Assembly: GCF_023091745.1 (NCBI RefSeq)
Contig: NC_068921.1
Coordinates: 10,310,001 to 10,374,000, forward strand
Source: Budorcas taxicolor
Taxonomy: Eukaryota > Chordata > Mammalia > Artiodactyla > Bovidae
DNA: 64,000 nucleotides
Direction of reading: 5' to 3'
Shown here: positions 1-12,211 of the stretch, piece by piece
Position numbering within the stretch: position 1 is the first letter of the stretch
Layout of the letters: every line of letters starts with the position of its first letter
Program-made: the position numbers and the translations under genes
The notes under the pieces: model-generated
Database searches by the model: none
Told to the model about the DNA's origin: nothing
The model's input: the letters and a program-made list of their open reading frames with translations, nothing else

Positions 1-676
1 AATGAAGATCATGGCATCTGGTCCCATCACTTCATAGGAAATAGATGGGGAAACAGTGGAAACAGTGGCTGACTTTATTTTCTTAGGCTCCAAAATCACT
101 GCAGATGGTGATTGCATCCATGAAACTAAAAGATGCTTACTCCTTGAAAGGAAAGTTATGACCAACCTAGACAGCGTATTAAAAAGAAGAGACATTACTT
201 TGCCAACAAAGGTCTGTCTAGTCTAGGCTATGGTTTTTCCTGTGGTCATGTATGGATATGAGAGTTGGACTGTGAAGAAAGCTGAGCACTGAAGAATTGA
301 TGCTTTTGAACTGTGGTGTTGGAGAGGACTCTTGAGAGTCTCTTGAACTGCAGGAAGATCCAACCAGTTCATCCTAAAGGAGATCAATCCTGGGTGTTCA
401 TTGGAAGCAATGATGCTAATGCTGAAACTCCAATACTTTGGCCACATGATGCGAAGGGTTGACTCATTGGAAAAGACCCTGATGCTGGGAGGGATTGGTG
501 GCAGGAAGAGAAGGGGACAACAGAGGATGAGATGGCTGGACGGCATCACTGACTCGATGGACATGAGTTTGAGTGAACTCCGGGAGTTGGTGATGGACAG
601 GGAGGCCTGGCGTGCTGCAATTCATGGGGTCGCAAAGAGTCAGACACGACTGAGTGACTGAACTGAACTGAACTGA
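1..676 (+). mobile_element. BovB (RTE LINE) 3' fragment, cut by window edge
   Basis: This is the 3' part of BovB: the end of the reverse-transcriptase ORF followed by the short tail. Translation gives the typical C-terminal peptides (LKLQYFGHMMRR, SLEKTLMLGGIGG, MRWLDGITDSMD), interrupted by stops. It ends in the BovB tail repeat (TGAAC)n at about 656-676. The 5' side continues outside the window. It is a dead copy. Confidence 0.95.
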
Positions 677-1444
677 ACAGATGGTATTTCATAAGAATGC
701 TATATCCCTCTGGGACCCATTGTCATGCATATATATTCATATTTACACAGATATTCCTCTACTAACAATATGGTTATGTCCCAATAAACTTGCTAAAGGA
801 AAAATATTTTGAGTCAAAAATTTAATGCTCCTAACACACAGATCATGAGAGCTTAAAGGCCCAGCCAACCATGAACACACTCAGAACATTCACAGTTGGA
901 CAAAATCATCTAGCACGAAGCCTATTTTATAAAGAAGTATTGCATATCTCATGCAATTTATTGAATACCATACAAAAATGAAAAACAAAATGGGTGAGTG
1001 CATGACAGTTATAAATGTATTGGTTGTTTATCCTCATATTCTTGTGGCAAACTGTGAGCTCTGGCCACTGCCAGTTCAGTTCAGTTCCAAGCAACACCAA
1101 AGAGTATGTATCACATATCACAAGCCCAGGAAAAGTTCAAAAGTAAAAGAAATCTGAAGTATGTTTGCTACTGAGTGTGTGTGGCTTTTACACTATTGCA
1201 AAATAAAAAAGCTATAAGTTGGGGACCTTCTGTGTCTGCACATGTGCAAAATGAGAAAATGTTTATGAGATTTCTTTCTAACATAGAAAGTGCTTTCCAA
1301 ATTCAAAATAACTTTTAATTATAATGCTTGGATTGTGTCATAAGTCTTTGTGCTTCCCCAGTAAGTTGGCTAAACTGTGATTCCTTAGTAGCCTGGCATA
1401 GTTACAGCTATAGCAAAACTTTCGGTTTTCTAAGTTGGACAGTG
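677..1444. other. No gene or recognised repeat
   Basis: AT-rich sequence between a BovB tail and a MaLR LTR. Two short overlapping open frames at 927-1157 on opposite strands have no recognisable domain. I see nothing else here. Confidence 0.5.
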
Positions 1445-1790
1445 CCTTAATTCCTTTGAGGGTGCTATAACAAAATACAGTATACTGACTGTCTTAAACA
1501 ATAGACATTTGTCACCGGAAGTTCTGGAAGCTGAAAAGTCAAAGATCAGGCCAATCCCGTGCCTGATAAAGGCCTGATTTCAGGAGGGCTGTCTTTTCAC
1601 CGTGTCCTCACAAGGTAGAAGGGGAAAGGGCCTTTCATGGGCTTTTTTCATAAGGGCACTAATCACGGTTATGAGTAATCACCCTCAGGACCTAACCACC
1701 TCTCAAACGCCCCTCATCCAAGCACCATCACCTTAGGCATTAGGGTTCAACAAATTAATTTTGGAAGACACAATCAATGCACGGCAGTGA
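1445..1790 (-). mobile_element. MaLR-type LTR (MLT1/MST-like), antisense
   Basis: Read on the minus strand, this matches the conserved 3' half of mammalian MaLR LTRs. On the plus strand there is a block resembling CTATAACAAAATAC, then a TTCTGGAAG block, a TGTCCTCAC block, and a distal end with AATTTTGGAAGACACAAT. It is old and diverged. The exact subfamily is not determined. Confidence 0.75.
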
Positions 1791-2055
1791 GTAATGGAAT
1801 ATTTCCTGCTAGACCAGTAAACAAAGAAGTCATAGCAATCAGTGATTCAAGTCCTCCAAATGTGAATTTCTAAGCCTGGAGAGCACCCAGGAAAAACAAT
1901 TCACAATCCACAGCCATGAACCACTCCCCACGGGGAGTACTGAGGAGTTAGGGGCAGGGGAGGGGGGAATGCAAGATACTGGCCCGATATCTCAGATACA
2001 TATTCAAAAAAAAAAAAAGGATTTCAAAAGGCCCAGACTCTTATATCATCCCATT

Positions 2056-2271
2056 GAGTGAATGAGTGAGTGAAGTCGCTCAGTCGTGTCCAACTCTTTG
2101 CGACCCCATGGACTGTAGCCTACCAAGCTCCTCTGTCCATGGGATTTTCCAGGCAATAGTATTGGAGTGGATTGCCATTTCCTTCTCCAGGGGATCTTCC
2201 TGACCCAGGGATCGAACCCGGGTCTCCCGCATTGTAGACAGATGCTTTACCATCTGAGCCACAGGGAAGTC
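2056..2271 (-). mobile_element. Bov-tA SINE
   Basis: The tRNA-derived head lies at the right, with a B-box-like GGGTTCGATCCCTGG on the minus strand at about 2205-2221. It is joined to a Bov-A body (CCACTCCAATAC, CATGGACAGAGGAGC on the minus strand). At the left is a GAGT/GA-rich tail (2056-2075). The TSD is not clear. Confidence 0.93.
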
Positions 2272-4104
2272 AATTAAAAAGTGCTAAATTCCTTAACTTG
2301 AGATATCTTATTTTCTTTAATTAACAATAAATCTTTTGATATGCAGACTACTTGCCCGTTGTCACAAACTTTTATATAACCCGACTCCTTCCCCTGCCTC
2401 CTTGGAACTCTCACAGTCACTTGAGGTGCTATCTCCCAGGCTTGAAGTCCTAAAAATTCCCACCAACTATAACGTAACTCTCAATTTTTAGGTTGTGACT
2501 ATTTTTTTAAGTCAACAGCAGGAAGGCTTCCTAAAGACCATCTTTGTTCCTTCCTTTCCCAAGAAGGAAGCAGTTCTGATCTCATGAAATAGAAGCATTG
2601 AAATTTCTACTTCATTTCATTGTCCCATTGATCCATGATGCCTCAGTTCCAGAGTGAGATGTGGTAAGCAAATGGAAATGTCGAATGGATCACCTCCTGC
2701 AGAATCAGGGTTGAAAGAACAGGCAAACATGTCTCCCAATCAGATCAGTAAAGAAGATGATATGCAAGCTCTTGAGAGAGCACGGTCAATCCAGAAGTCC
2801 CACATGTCCACAGAAACTTCACAGGGGCTTCCGTGGGCTTGCAGAGGTGGGGAGAAAGCAACTGTTCCTCCCCTCCTGAGATTGGGGTCTACTGCGCTTG
2901 TGTGTGTCGTTATTCTGTTCCAAAATAAACAAATCTTAGAAACCTAACATTGGCTTGCATGATTCTCAAGGTGAAAGGAATCACCTATAGTTCTTGTACT
3001 CGTCTCAGATGTGCATGTAGCAAGCACCTGCATATGTAGTAGGGATGGATCCCCGGGCTTCGTTATCCTGTTCTTGAAGTAGCCAAAAATTCAGAAAGAA
3101 CATCCGAAGGGGCCAACAGGGAGGACTTTTTTCTCCAAGACTCGCTAAGAAGAAAAATGAATCCAAGCCTACAATGGCTCGACAGTGAGGCACACTCTAA
3201 TGATTTGAACGGGAAGAGATGTACCAATGCCAGCAACATAAAACAGACAAAATTAATTCAAAGATTTGAGACAAGGATGTGATTTGGCTAAACATTGTTT
3301 CTGCCTTTCCTTCCAACCCACTTTAATTCAAGCAGCTCACATCTGGTGTTTTATGTGAAGTCAAGAGGAAAACCTCAGTGAATGGATGCTGAGCAGCTCC
3401 AGGATAGGAACTTGGCCTGTGAGCTTGTAGAGGTGAAGAGAATCACAGAGGAGATCCACCTGCCAATCTCTAGGTTTCAGAGCACAGGATTTGTACAAGA
3501 ACCTTCATTTCGGTTAAAAGGAATAGAGGAGAGGTGAAATAGTTAAGATAGAGACAAACAGAAGTAAAAATCATACTGAACCCACTCTAAACCATAAGTG
3601 GGACATAATTTTCCCAGGAAAAGTTTAATCTTCAATTGTGTGTGTGTTGTAATTCAAAATACGTAAATTCCTCCACTTGGAAAAAGTAGACTTTCTTAAC
3701 ATAAAAAATGCAATGACCTTATTGCTCTGCTGTGATGTCCAGCTTATGTATAAATAGCAAATGAAGATGCTACCTTCTATATCCTTTTAGAATATCCCTT
3801 ATTTTTTATCGCAAAGCTATTAGTTTGTAAGAAGAAAAAAAGAAAGAAAGAAAGAAATTTGAATGTCTAAGTAGTAAAGCCTGCATGATTTTAATTACGT
3901 TAGACTTCAGCTATTCTCCATACTGCCTAAGTCTGTAGGTTAAAAAAATAATAAAGCAAAACTGATTTCAGAGGCACACAACGATAAAATGTAGCTTGCA
4001 GCAAGCAGCAGTGAGCGGTGGCTGGAAGTGATGGAAGCAAGGTCTTAGTTTCCTAGACCAGGAGTCTTAACCGATGGACCACAGGAGCCAGCAGTTAGGG
4101 CTAG
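2272..4104. other. Unassigned sequence with an AAAG microsatellite
   Basis: No gene is supported. An open frame of 97 codons at 2654-2947 has no recognised domain and no sign of being real. A short (AAAG)n tract lies at about 3832-3856. The last 70 bases (about 4030-4104) weakly resemble the head of a tRNA-derived SINE on the minus strand, with a GGTCCATCGGTTAAGACTC block. Confidence 0.45.
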
Positions 4105-4110
4105 AGTCCC

Positions 4111-4740
4111 TGGTCCTTGCCTGCCTAGTCAAGAAAGAATTCAGAGGCAGAGGTAAAGCGTAAAGTAAAAAGTTTATTGAAAAGAAAAGTACACCTGGAA
4201 AGGCGCACAGGTGAACTCAGGGAGAGAGCCACGCCTTTGGGAAGTTTAAATCCTTTATAAGTTGGCAGTTTTCCGAGTCTTTGTCTTCCCTCGGGCCAAT
4301 CACCCTGCTTTATTTCCCCACCCCCCCATGGTTAATTCATCTCAGGACCCTCCGCTGGGGTGTACACGCACTCTTCAGCCAAGCTGGATCTTAAAGTGAA
4401 GGCTCCCGGGAGGAGTGAGACCCATTACGGCCTGGCGTTATCCCTTGACTTTTGACCCACAAAGAGTCTTTCTGCGCATGTGTAGTAATCTCCCTGTCTT
4501 AGAAACTGGAGAGAAGATCCCTTAATCCTTTACTCTAACAGGGTTTCTTTCTCCCTCTCTTTGTCCTTGCCATGATTATTACCTTGAGATGTTTGCAAGA
4601 GGCAAGGACCAGCTATTTGTAAACGAGAGGCTGATTGTAAATTCCTCAACTGGGGCCCACCTATCTCTTGCCTTAGGAAATGTCACAGGAGGCTAGTTGT
4701 AAATGTCTAGATTGGACATTTATCTCCTACATCACCTACA
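4111..4740 (-). mobile_element. Solo LTR, class I (ERV1-like)
   Basis: The minus strand shows an LTR layout. There is a TATAAAGG box at 4252-4259, and an AATAAA signal about 75 bases downstream at 4173-4178 in a T-rich context. A short U5 follows, ending near 4111-4119. The U3 would run out to a TGTAGGAG start near 4731. No internal retroviral sequence adjoins it, so it is a solo LTR or a fragment. I could not find a convincing TSD, so the ends are approximate. Confidence 0.7.
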
Positions 4741-5803
4741 GCTATCTCCTATATCAAAACCACTGAGAAGGTTGTACAGAACACCTATATTCAGGACATA
4801 CATTGTGTTAAAAAGAGTTCTGATACTGTACTGTTAGCCTGAAGGAGGTGAGTAACCCCACCAAGAACTTCTTTTGAACCTCATTCAAACAGTGAGAATA
4901 ACACCCCATTGGTAGGGTTATTGTGAAGACAGTGATAATAAAAGGGTTTATAACTAGCATAGAACAGGCACAGATTGGGTACTAGACAAATAATAGTGCC
5001 TTTTACTTTCTTTTGGCACCATGGGTCTCCTCGAATGTGCAAAGCTATCAAGCTAACAAAATAACTGAGAAAAGGGACTATACTCCCAAAACACTTTAAA
5101 AAATCTGGGTGAATAATTTGAAAAATGATACTGATGCATACTCATCCTGCAGGAACTAAAAAGAGTATTTCTCGCCTAGGAAATCCATCTCTACTAATCT
5201 TGCTCAGAAACTTCCTGCCAAAATTTTGTATTTCTCTGTATAAGCCTTATTCTCATTTACAAATGAATATTTCAAGGTGATTTATCAGAAGCTCCTTAAT
5301 TCTGATCTGATAAGATAGGCACCATAAATTTGTAAGGACTCTTGGGGTATTTCCCAGTTTAGCCTGGCTTCTAGTAGAGATCCTTTTATGTCTTAGCTCT
5401 CATTATCTTGTTCAATTCTCAGGGATCAGTTGGAGCTTCAGTTCTTATTGTCTATATTCCCCATAGAGGAGCTCTGAGATATGGCAGACGGCTGCTCTCT
5501 ATTTTCCCAAATTTCAAAAATATGCCACATAATTTTTACTTTCTCTGGGATATCCATGTTGTATACACATCTGGGTGGTCGGGAAAACATTTATTTTGCA
5601 TCAGGCTGCACTTCTATAAACAGAGGGTCATGTGCTCTCATTTTCTTAGCAGTCTGGATAGTATATGAGGTTGTTGCCAAAAATGGGGAGAAGATTCTGT
5701 GGTCAGGGCAACAGTCGAGATGTGGCTGGGAGAGGAGGAAATGCGGATCAAGGATAAGGAATGAAGAGTGAAGAAGCAGGTGAACTAAATTAAACGTGTA
5801 TAT
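4741..5803. other. Mostly unassigned; MIR-like piece inside
   Basis: Bases 4873-4995 resemble the 3' half of a MIR SINE in plus orientation (a GAGAATAAC block, TAGGGTTATTGTGAAG, CATAGAACAGGCAC). The rest, including overlapping short open frames at 5408-5875, is not recognised and shows no coding signature. Confidence 0.4.
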
Positions 5804-5810
5804 TGGGTGT

Positions 5811-6029
5811 GCCGGGCTTCCCTGGTGACTCAGATGGTAAAGAATCCACCTGCAGTGCAGGAGACCTGGGTTCAACCCCTGGGTCGAGAAGATCCCCTAG
5901 AGAAGGGAATGGCAACCCACTCCAGTATTCTTGCCCAGAGAATCCCATGGACAGAGGAGCCTGGCGGGCTACAGTCCATGGGGTCACAAAGAGTAGGACA
6001 CGACTGAGCAACTAAGCATGGCACAGCAC
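5811..6029 (+). mobile_element. Bov-tA SINE with 7-bp TSD
   Basis: It starts with the tRNA-like head (GGGCTTCCCTGGTGACTCAG) and continues through the Bov-A body to a GAGCAACTAAGCATGG tail. TGGGTGT occurs on both sides (5804-5810 and 6030-6036), which fits a short target-site duplication and fixes the ends. Confidence 0.93.
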
Positions 6030-6036
6030 TGGGTGT

Positions 6037-8088
6037 ACTGGGGGTAAGGAACATTGCAGAAAATGTGGGGCCAGGGGAAAGGGTTGGAGAGAGAGCAAGA
6101 AAACACAAAGAGAAGCAGAAGGCATGTTAAACTGCACAGCACATTCGTCAGTTGCTTCACTCAGATAAGTCCACAAGCAAAGGCTATATTGTTATATACT
6201 GTGTTATTTCTTTAGGAAAAGAAGTCACCAGGGAAACATCTCCATAAAGATGTCCACAATGGCAGGGCAATCTACAAAATCACAGACCGAGATACCTACG
6301 TGCATGCCTCCTATCCATCTCCAATTCAATCTTATAAACTGAACCTTTTATGTTTTACCTTGGTTTTCCACCTAAAGCTTTGGAGTTTTCAGGAGTTTTC
6401 AGGTCTTAGAGTCTGAATATTGTTCGTTTTTTTTTTTTTTCTTTGAAAAATAATACACAAGAGAATTCACTTTATGAATTTTCTTTCATCCTATTTACTA
6501 ATGACAAAAAAAGTAGCCAAGATATTACTGAAACTATGACCATGACCTTAACTGAATTAAATCAGCATAATTCAACAACATAGTACAGACCCTGAGGCTA
6601 CAAACATGTGCATCTTTCTTTACAGCTCCATTCATTTGGACCTGAACTTCAGCCCTTTGAAAATGTCAGTACACATAGGTTGAGGAGATAGTCAAATCCT
6701 TATCCTTGGTTCATTAATATGATTGCAGTCATTGACTTGGTTTGAATTCACATCCAAGGGCGTGAGGCACCGGCCCTTTTTCCAAGGATAGAGAAAGAAA
6801 AAGAGATAAGATCGAGATGAAAATTGGAGATAGATAGACTATTGTAGAGAAATGCACTATCTTATATCATTTCACGCATCTATCACAGCAAAGGACCCTC
6901 TTTCAAACAAGATCATGATTATCTCTTTAATGAAATGCTTTTGGTATTCTCCTGAGGGAAATATTTCTAAAACCACTTTTAATTGCCTTGTAATCTATAG
7001 TGTATGTGGCTGATTCTTTTCTATACACGGTATTGGCATGGAGTTACCTTTAGAAAACAAAATTGCTGAAAGGTGATTGTCAAGTCCTAAAATCAAGTGC
7101 AAACTCTCAGAGCTTGAAAGAGCAGATACAGAATTTCATTCTATTCATGGATATAAAAGCTGCAGAGTACCACACATGCCTTTGCTCAGTGTTAATTGCA
7201 CAGAACAAAAACAAGGGGAAACATCTAAACAGGCTATGAAGAAAAGGAGAAAGCAAAATGTCAACTCTGAAGGAAGAAAGGAAATTAAATACTTCAAAAA
7301 GATATGTATATACATATATATATATAATAGAAAGTTGAAAAGTTGAAACTAAAATGTACAAAAAGGAAGATCATTTTTCCTGTCAGTTTTAACACTCTTA
7401 TGTTCTGACATGTCTACCTTGCTATCAACACTTTTACTGTATTTAAACTTTTCAAGTACACTGAAGCTTGAGAGTTGATTGTTTAACAATGAAACAAAAG
7501 TTAAGCAAAACGACCAAACATTGAAGAGAGATTTCAGTTCAATATAGAATAGTACCTAATTCATTCCTGCTGATTTTTCTATTCATGTTGACAAGGTTAA
7601 TTTGTGTCTCACATTATTTCTTTCTACTCAGTATTTTCGCAGTGAAATAAAAAACATTCAATCTGACCTGTGAAGAGAGAATTATGTTTCTATTGCTTAT
7701 GTGAGAGATCTTAGTAACTCCCTCCTGCTTGAGGTTTTTTAGCTATGGGTCTTTTGCCTTCTGAACAGAATCATAATAACCATACCTCACAGGTGAGGCA
7801 CCCTGAGGTTGTAAATGGGAAGACGGAGTTCTGGCTCCTCTCGGCAAGACAGTATCCACTAAAGGGTGGAAGAATCTGCTCTAAATCATTCAAGGTGCTG
7901 ATTCTTTAGGGAGATGCTCTTTCTCCTACATAGCAGTTTGGGGATTGAGAAGCCTAAGACTCTTCTGAGCATGGAAAACACACACATATGCATGCATGTA
8001 TGTTTTTATACATGTATACTGGTACATAAACATATGTGTGTATATATAACATCTACTTTATATGTTATAATTTATATATACGTGTATG
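6037..8088. other. Unassigned AT-rich sequence with simple repeats
   Basis: No gene is supported. A T-run lies at about 6427-6441, a TA-rich microsatellite at about 7304-7330, and an alternating purine-pyrimidine tract (ACACATATGCATGCATG-like, with TATA runs) at about 7978-8090. The open frame at 7077-7346 runs through the TA microsatellite and is not credible. Confidence 0.45.
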
Positions 8089-8282
8089 CATGCTCAATCA
8101 TGTCCAATTTTTTGCAACCCCAATGACTATAGCCCACAAGGCTCCTCTGTCCATGAGATTCCCCAGTCAAGAATACTGGAGTAGGTTGTCATCTCCTTGT
8201 CCAGGGTATCTTCCGATTCAAGGATCCAACCTGCACATCTTTCATCTCCGGCACTGGCAGTCAGATTCTTTACCACTGTTCC
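8089..8282 (-). mobile_element. Bov-tA SINE, diverged
   Basis: The Bov-A body is reversed (CTCAATCATGTCCAA at left, GGCTCCTCTGTCCATG in the middle). A degraded tRNA head lies at the right, ending in TTCTTTACCACTG. AT-rich simple sequence lies on both sides, which hides any TSD. Confidence 0.88.
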
Positions 8283-8523
8283 TTATATATGTATACACAT
8301 ATAAATACCTATAGGTATATTTATGTGTGTGTATGTTTCAATCATGGTGCTATAAAAAGGATTATCTGTGGCCTCATACTGGGCCATGAATAACCAGCAT
8401 AATCTTTTCCTTCATGATAGGCTTCTGAAGTGTTAAAGATAGCTATCTTAATATGCTTACAACAGATCACATAACTTTATTTATTGGGGATACCTGAATT
8501 ATTGCTTACCATATACATTTATC

Positions 8524-8727
8524 GGCTTCTGCAGTGGTAAAGAATCCACTTACCAATGCAGGAGACCCGGGTTCGATCCCTGGGTCAGGAAGATCCCCTG
8601 GAGTAGGAAATAGCAATCCACTTCAGTATTGTTGCCTAGAAAATCCCATGGACAGAGGAGCCTGGTGGGCTACAGTCCAGGCTGCTGCAGAATCAGACAT
8701 GACTGAGCAACTGAATACACACACACA
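8524..8727 (+). mobile_element. Bov-tA SINE with 14-bp TSD
   Basis: The head contains GAGACCCGGGTTCGATCCC; the body is standard and the tail is (AC)n. The 14-base direct repeat CATATACATTTATC at 8510-8523 and 8728-8741 is perfect and delimits the insertion. The first bases of the head are missing, so it is slightly 5' truncated. Confidence 0.97.
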
Positions 8728-8741
8728 CATATACATTTATC

Positions 8742-9126
8742 AGTTCAAGTGAAACACGACTGTCACTTAACTGAAACACAAGTGTCACACAACTGTGTAT
8801 GCGGTTTTTATCATTTTGTTTTCTTCCCTGAATCCACTTTCGAGTAACTGAGCAAAAGAATAAACTCTTATTAGTAGTAACACAGAAAACCTACAAAGTG
8901 AACTTTATCATAAGATGGATGTGGCATGAGGGTCCAAAGAATAATTTGGCTAATTTTTTAGCTATTTGTCCATGTATTAATTACTTGTATGTGTATAGTT
9001 CAGTGTTATAATCTTAGAAATTGGGGAAAAAATATGGTTTCTGTAAAGATTACATATAATTATTTACATATTACAATCATCAAATTAGTGCACAATGACA
9101 AAAAATAGCTCATTGTTATTTTGTTT
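8742..9126. other. No gene or recognised repeat
   Basis: AT-rich spacer between two Bov-tA copies. Nothing is recognisable on either strand. Confidence 0.5.
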
Positions 9127-9135
9127 CTTAAGATG

Positions 9136-9343
9136 GGGGCTTCCCTGTTGTCTCAGACAGTGAAGAATCTGCCTGCAACTCGGAAGACCTGGGTTTGATC
9201 CCTAGGTGGGGAAGATGCCCTGGAGAAGGAAATGGCAACCCACTCCAGAATTCTTGCCTGGAAAATCACATGGACAGAGGAGGAGGCTGGTGGGCTACAG
9301 TTCAAAGGGTCGCAAAGAGTTCGACAAGACTGAGTGATTAACA
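9136..9343 (+). mobile_element. Bov-tA SINE
   Basis: The full head (GGGCTTCCCTGTTGTCTCAG) and Bov-A body are present, ending with GACTGAGTGATTAACA. CTTAAG on both sides (9127-9132 and 9344-9349) may be a short TSD, but six bases are weak evidence. Confidence 0.93.
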
Positions 9344-9459
9344 CTTAAGGTGCGAATGACTCTGTTCCATTTCAAAGATTTCATTAAATTAGAATTTTAA
9401 TTCTCTTTTAAAAGTTATAAAGTCCTTTGTCAGGTCTGAGTTGTGCATTTTGAGGCATG

Positions 9460-9730
9460 CTGCTGCTGCTATGTCGCTGCAGTCATGTCCAACTCTGTGC
9501 GACCCCATAGACGGCAACCCACCAGGCTCCACCGTCCCTTGGATTCTCCAGGCAAGAACACTGGAGTGGGTTGCCATTTCCTTCTCCAGTGCATGAAAGT
9601 GAAAAGTGAAAGTGAAGTCGCTCAGTTGTGTCTGACTCCCAGCGACCCCATGGACTGCAGCCCACCAGGCTCCTCTGTCCATGGCATTTTCCAGACAAGA
9701 GTACTGGAGTGGGTTGCCATTGCCTTCTCC
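9460..9730 (-). mobile_element. BOV-A2 SINE with 11-bp TSD
   Basis: Two Bov-A monomers lie in tandem, joined by the typical linker (GCATGAAAGTGAAAAGTGAA on the plus strand). An (AGC)n tail appears as TGCTGCTGCTGC at the left. TTTGAGGCATG at 9449-9459 and 9731-9741 is a perfect 11-base TSD. This dimer lacks the tRNA head and depends on BovB for movement (known for the family). Confidence 0.96.
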
Positions 9731-9741
9731 TTTGAGGCATG

Positions 9742-10084
9742 AGACAGTATAAACTTTTATGATATAGAAGTCTATGTAAAGAGTCATCTCTATATAGTGT
9801 ACTGTGACAAAGATGGGAGTACTTCTCACTAGATACTTTGGGTAAAGCTTATTATGAAAAATACGGTTATTGCTTACCAGCCACCCCATGTGACCCTCCC
9901 TCTGCCATATATTTCAGCTTTCCTTGTTTGGACCATGTGATTATGTCTTATCAACCAAATATGCCATTTCTGGTCCAAACGTTTTAAGAGTGGCTTGAAT
10001 TCTTCAAACTCTTTCTTCCTCAGGCCCAGCATAATGAATGTATTATGTAGAAATAACAGCCATAGGATAAAAAGAGTCTAGATT
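9742..10084. other. No gene or recognised repeat
   Basis: Spacer between a BOV-A2 and the old L1. Nothing is recognisable. Confidence 0.45.
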
Positions 10085-10469
10085 CTGCAGTTTTGGTTAG
10101 AAATTTCAATACGCCTGTCTCAATAATTGAGAGAATATGTAGACATAAAATCAATAAGTATAAAGAATGCATGAAAAACATTATCAATCAACTTGACCTA
10201 ATAACTCCACCTGACAATGGCAGCACACAGTCCTTTAATGCAAATGGGATATTTATGAAACAAGACCACTCTTGGGGACTTAAAAGAGGGCTATGTAATT
10301 TGAAAAGTGTGCAATCTACCTATGCTCCTTAATGGCAATATAATTAAATTAGAAATCAATAACTAATCAATATGTGGCCATTCATGAAATATTTAGAATC
10401 TAAATAACATATTTTTAAATGACCAATGGATAAAAAATAAAATTGCAACAATGAAATAAAAGTATAAAG

Positions 10470-10650
10470 GATTTTGCGCAGGGTACAGCATGCTTGGGGC
10501 TGGTGCACGGTGATGACCCAGAGAGATGTTATGTGGGTGGGGGGTTCATGTTTGGGAATGCATGTACACCCGTGGTGGATTCATGTCAATGTATGGCAAA
10601 ACCAATACAGTATTGTAAAGTAAAATAAAGTAAAAATAAAAATTAAAAAA
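10470..10650 (+). mobile_element. Ruminant L1 3' end, 5'-truncated, 12-bp TSD
   Basis: Only the 3' UTR is present (AGCATGCTTGGGGCTGGTGC, then a G-rich run, then A-rich sequence). It inserted into the old L1. AAAAGTATAAAG flanks it at 10458-10469 and 10651-10662, a perfect 12-base TSD. The same 3' UTR occurs near 41060, 39300 and 59100. Confidence 0.93.
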
Positions 10651-12211
10651 AAAAGTATAAAGTGTTTTGAATGAAATTCAAATGCACGCACAACATATCA
10701 AAGTTTGAAGGTACTAAAGTAGTACTTAAATGACAGTAATAACATTTATTTAATAGCACTGAATAAACTAGATTACAATAGAAAAAAAGGTCTCAAGTCA
10801 ATAACCTTAATTTTCACCTTAAAAAACTCAAAAAAAGAGCAAATAAAGATAAAAGTTAAAAAAGGAAATAATAAAGATTAGAACAGAAATGAATGAAATA
10901 GAAAACAGAAAAACAAGAAAAATGCAAACATGCTCGCTTGACTGAACTATACAGGCATGGTTATTGAAGATCCATAAAATTGATATATACCTTAAAAAAC
11001 TGATCAGAAATAAAAAATAGAAACAAATCACCAATGTGAAAAATGAAAGAAGAATCTTATAAATTCTAAAGACATTTAAAGAAAAAAAGATGACAATTTT
11101 TATGAGATATAAAAACTGCTTTTAAAAGGCACAAATTATCAAAGTTCACTGAAGAAGAAATAGATAATATGAATAGCCCTTTACCTTTTTTTAAGCTGAA
11201 CTTTCAGTTAAAATGCTCCTCATACAGAAAACTCTGGACCAGATGGCCTCCCTGGTGAATTCTAGCTAACTTTTAAGAAATAATAATACCAACTTTATAT
11301 AAACTTCTGGAAAAGCATAGGTAAAGGGAACAATCCCCAATTAATTCTATGAGGCCAGCATATTCTCCAAAAATTGGAGAAAGGTGTTTTAAAAAATGAT
11401 AATTCTATAAGTCTCATGAATATAGATGCAAAAATCATTTTAAAATGTTAGGAAATTTAATCTAATACTATGTAGAAAACATAAGGCCTCACAATGAAGT
11501 AGAGTTTATTCCAGGAATGGAAGATTAGTTGAATATTCTTAAGTGTCATTTATCATATTAACAAGTAAATAAGAAAAAATTATGATCATCTCAATAAATT
11601 TTAAAAATTGATAAAATCCGTTATACATTTCTAATTTAAAACTCTTAGCAAAGTAGAAACAGAAGGGATTCCCCCCTCCAAAAAAAGAAAAAAAAAAAAA
11701 AACCTACAGCTAACAACATACTTAATGGTAAAAGTATGAATAATTTCCTTTTCAGAACAGTGATAAAATGAAGAAGCTCCCTTTCATCACATCTATTCAA
11801 CGTTGGACTGAAGGTTCCAGCCAGTACAATGAGGTAAGTAAAAGAAATTTAAAACATACATTCTGGAAAGGAAGAAGTAAAATGTGTTTTATTTGAAGAC
11901 AGTATGATCATTTATGGAAAAATGAAATCTATTGACTCTATCAAAAAGGTATCAGAACTAGTAAATAAGTTTAGCAAGATTACAAGATACAAGATTAATT
12001 CATAGGAATCAACTGCATTTCTATATTCCAGCAACAAACAGTCAAAAACTGAAGTTATTAAAAACACAATAGTATCAAACAATATTAAATTTATAGGGAT
12101 AAATCTGACATGGATGTACAAAACTTACACACTGAACACTACAAGATAGTCCTCAGAGAAATCAAAGAACACACTTTAAAATAGAGAGATAAATCATGTT
12201 CATGGATCAGA

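Noticed and set aside
656..676. TGAAC repeats here and at 52389 and 44650, considered as microsatellites or array repeats
   Set aside because: They are the family-specific 3' tail of BovB. Spacing and context rule out a CRISPR-like array.
2654..2947. 97-codon frame in unique sequence
   Set aside because: No domain, no homologue recognised, no supporting context. The length is expected by chance.
7077..7346. 89-codon frame
   Set aside because: It ends in a TA microsatellite read as Ile-Tyr repeats, so it is a composition artefact.
8524..8600. tRNA-like sequence with a good B box (also at 2200, 5815, 14501, 34257 and others)
   Set aside because: These are the tRNA-derived heads of Bov-tA SINEs, continuous with the Bov-A body. 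They are not tRNA genes.
9483..9740. Recurring peptides such as GEGNGNPLQYSCLENPMDRGAW in many places, at first sight a protein family
   Set aside because: They are translations of the Bov-A sequence and occur wherever a Bov-tA or BOV-A2 lies. They are not protein-coding.
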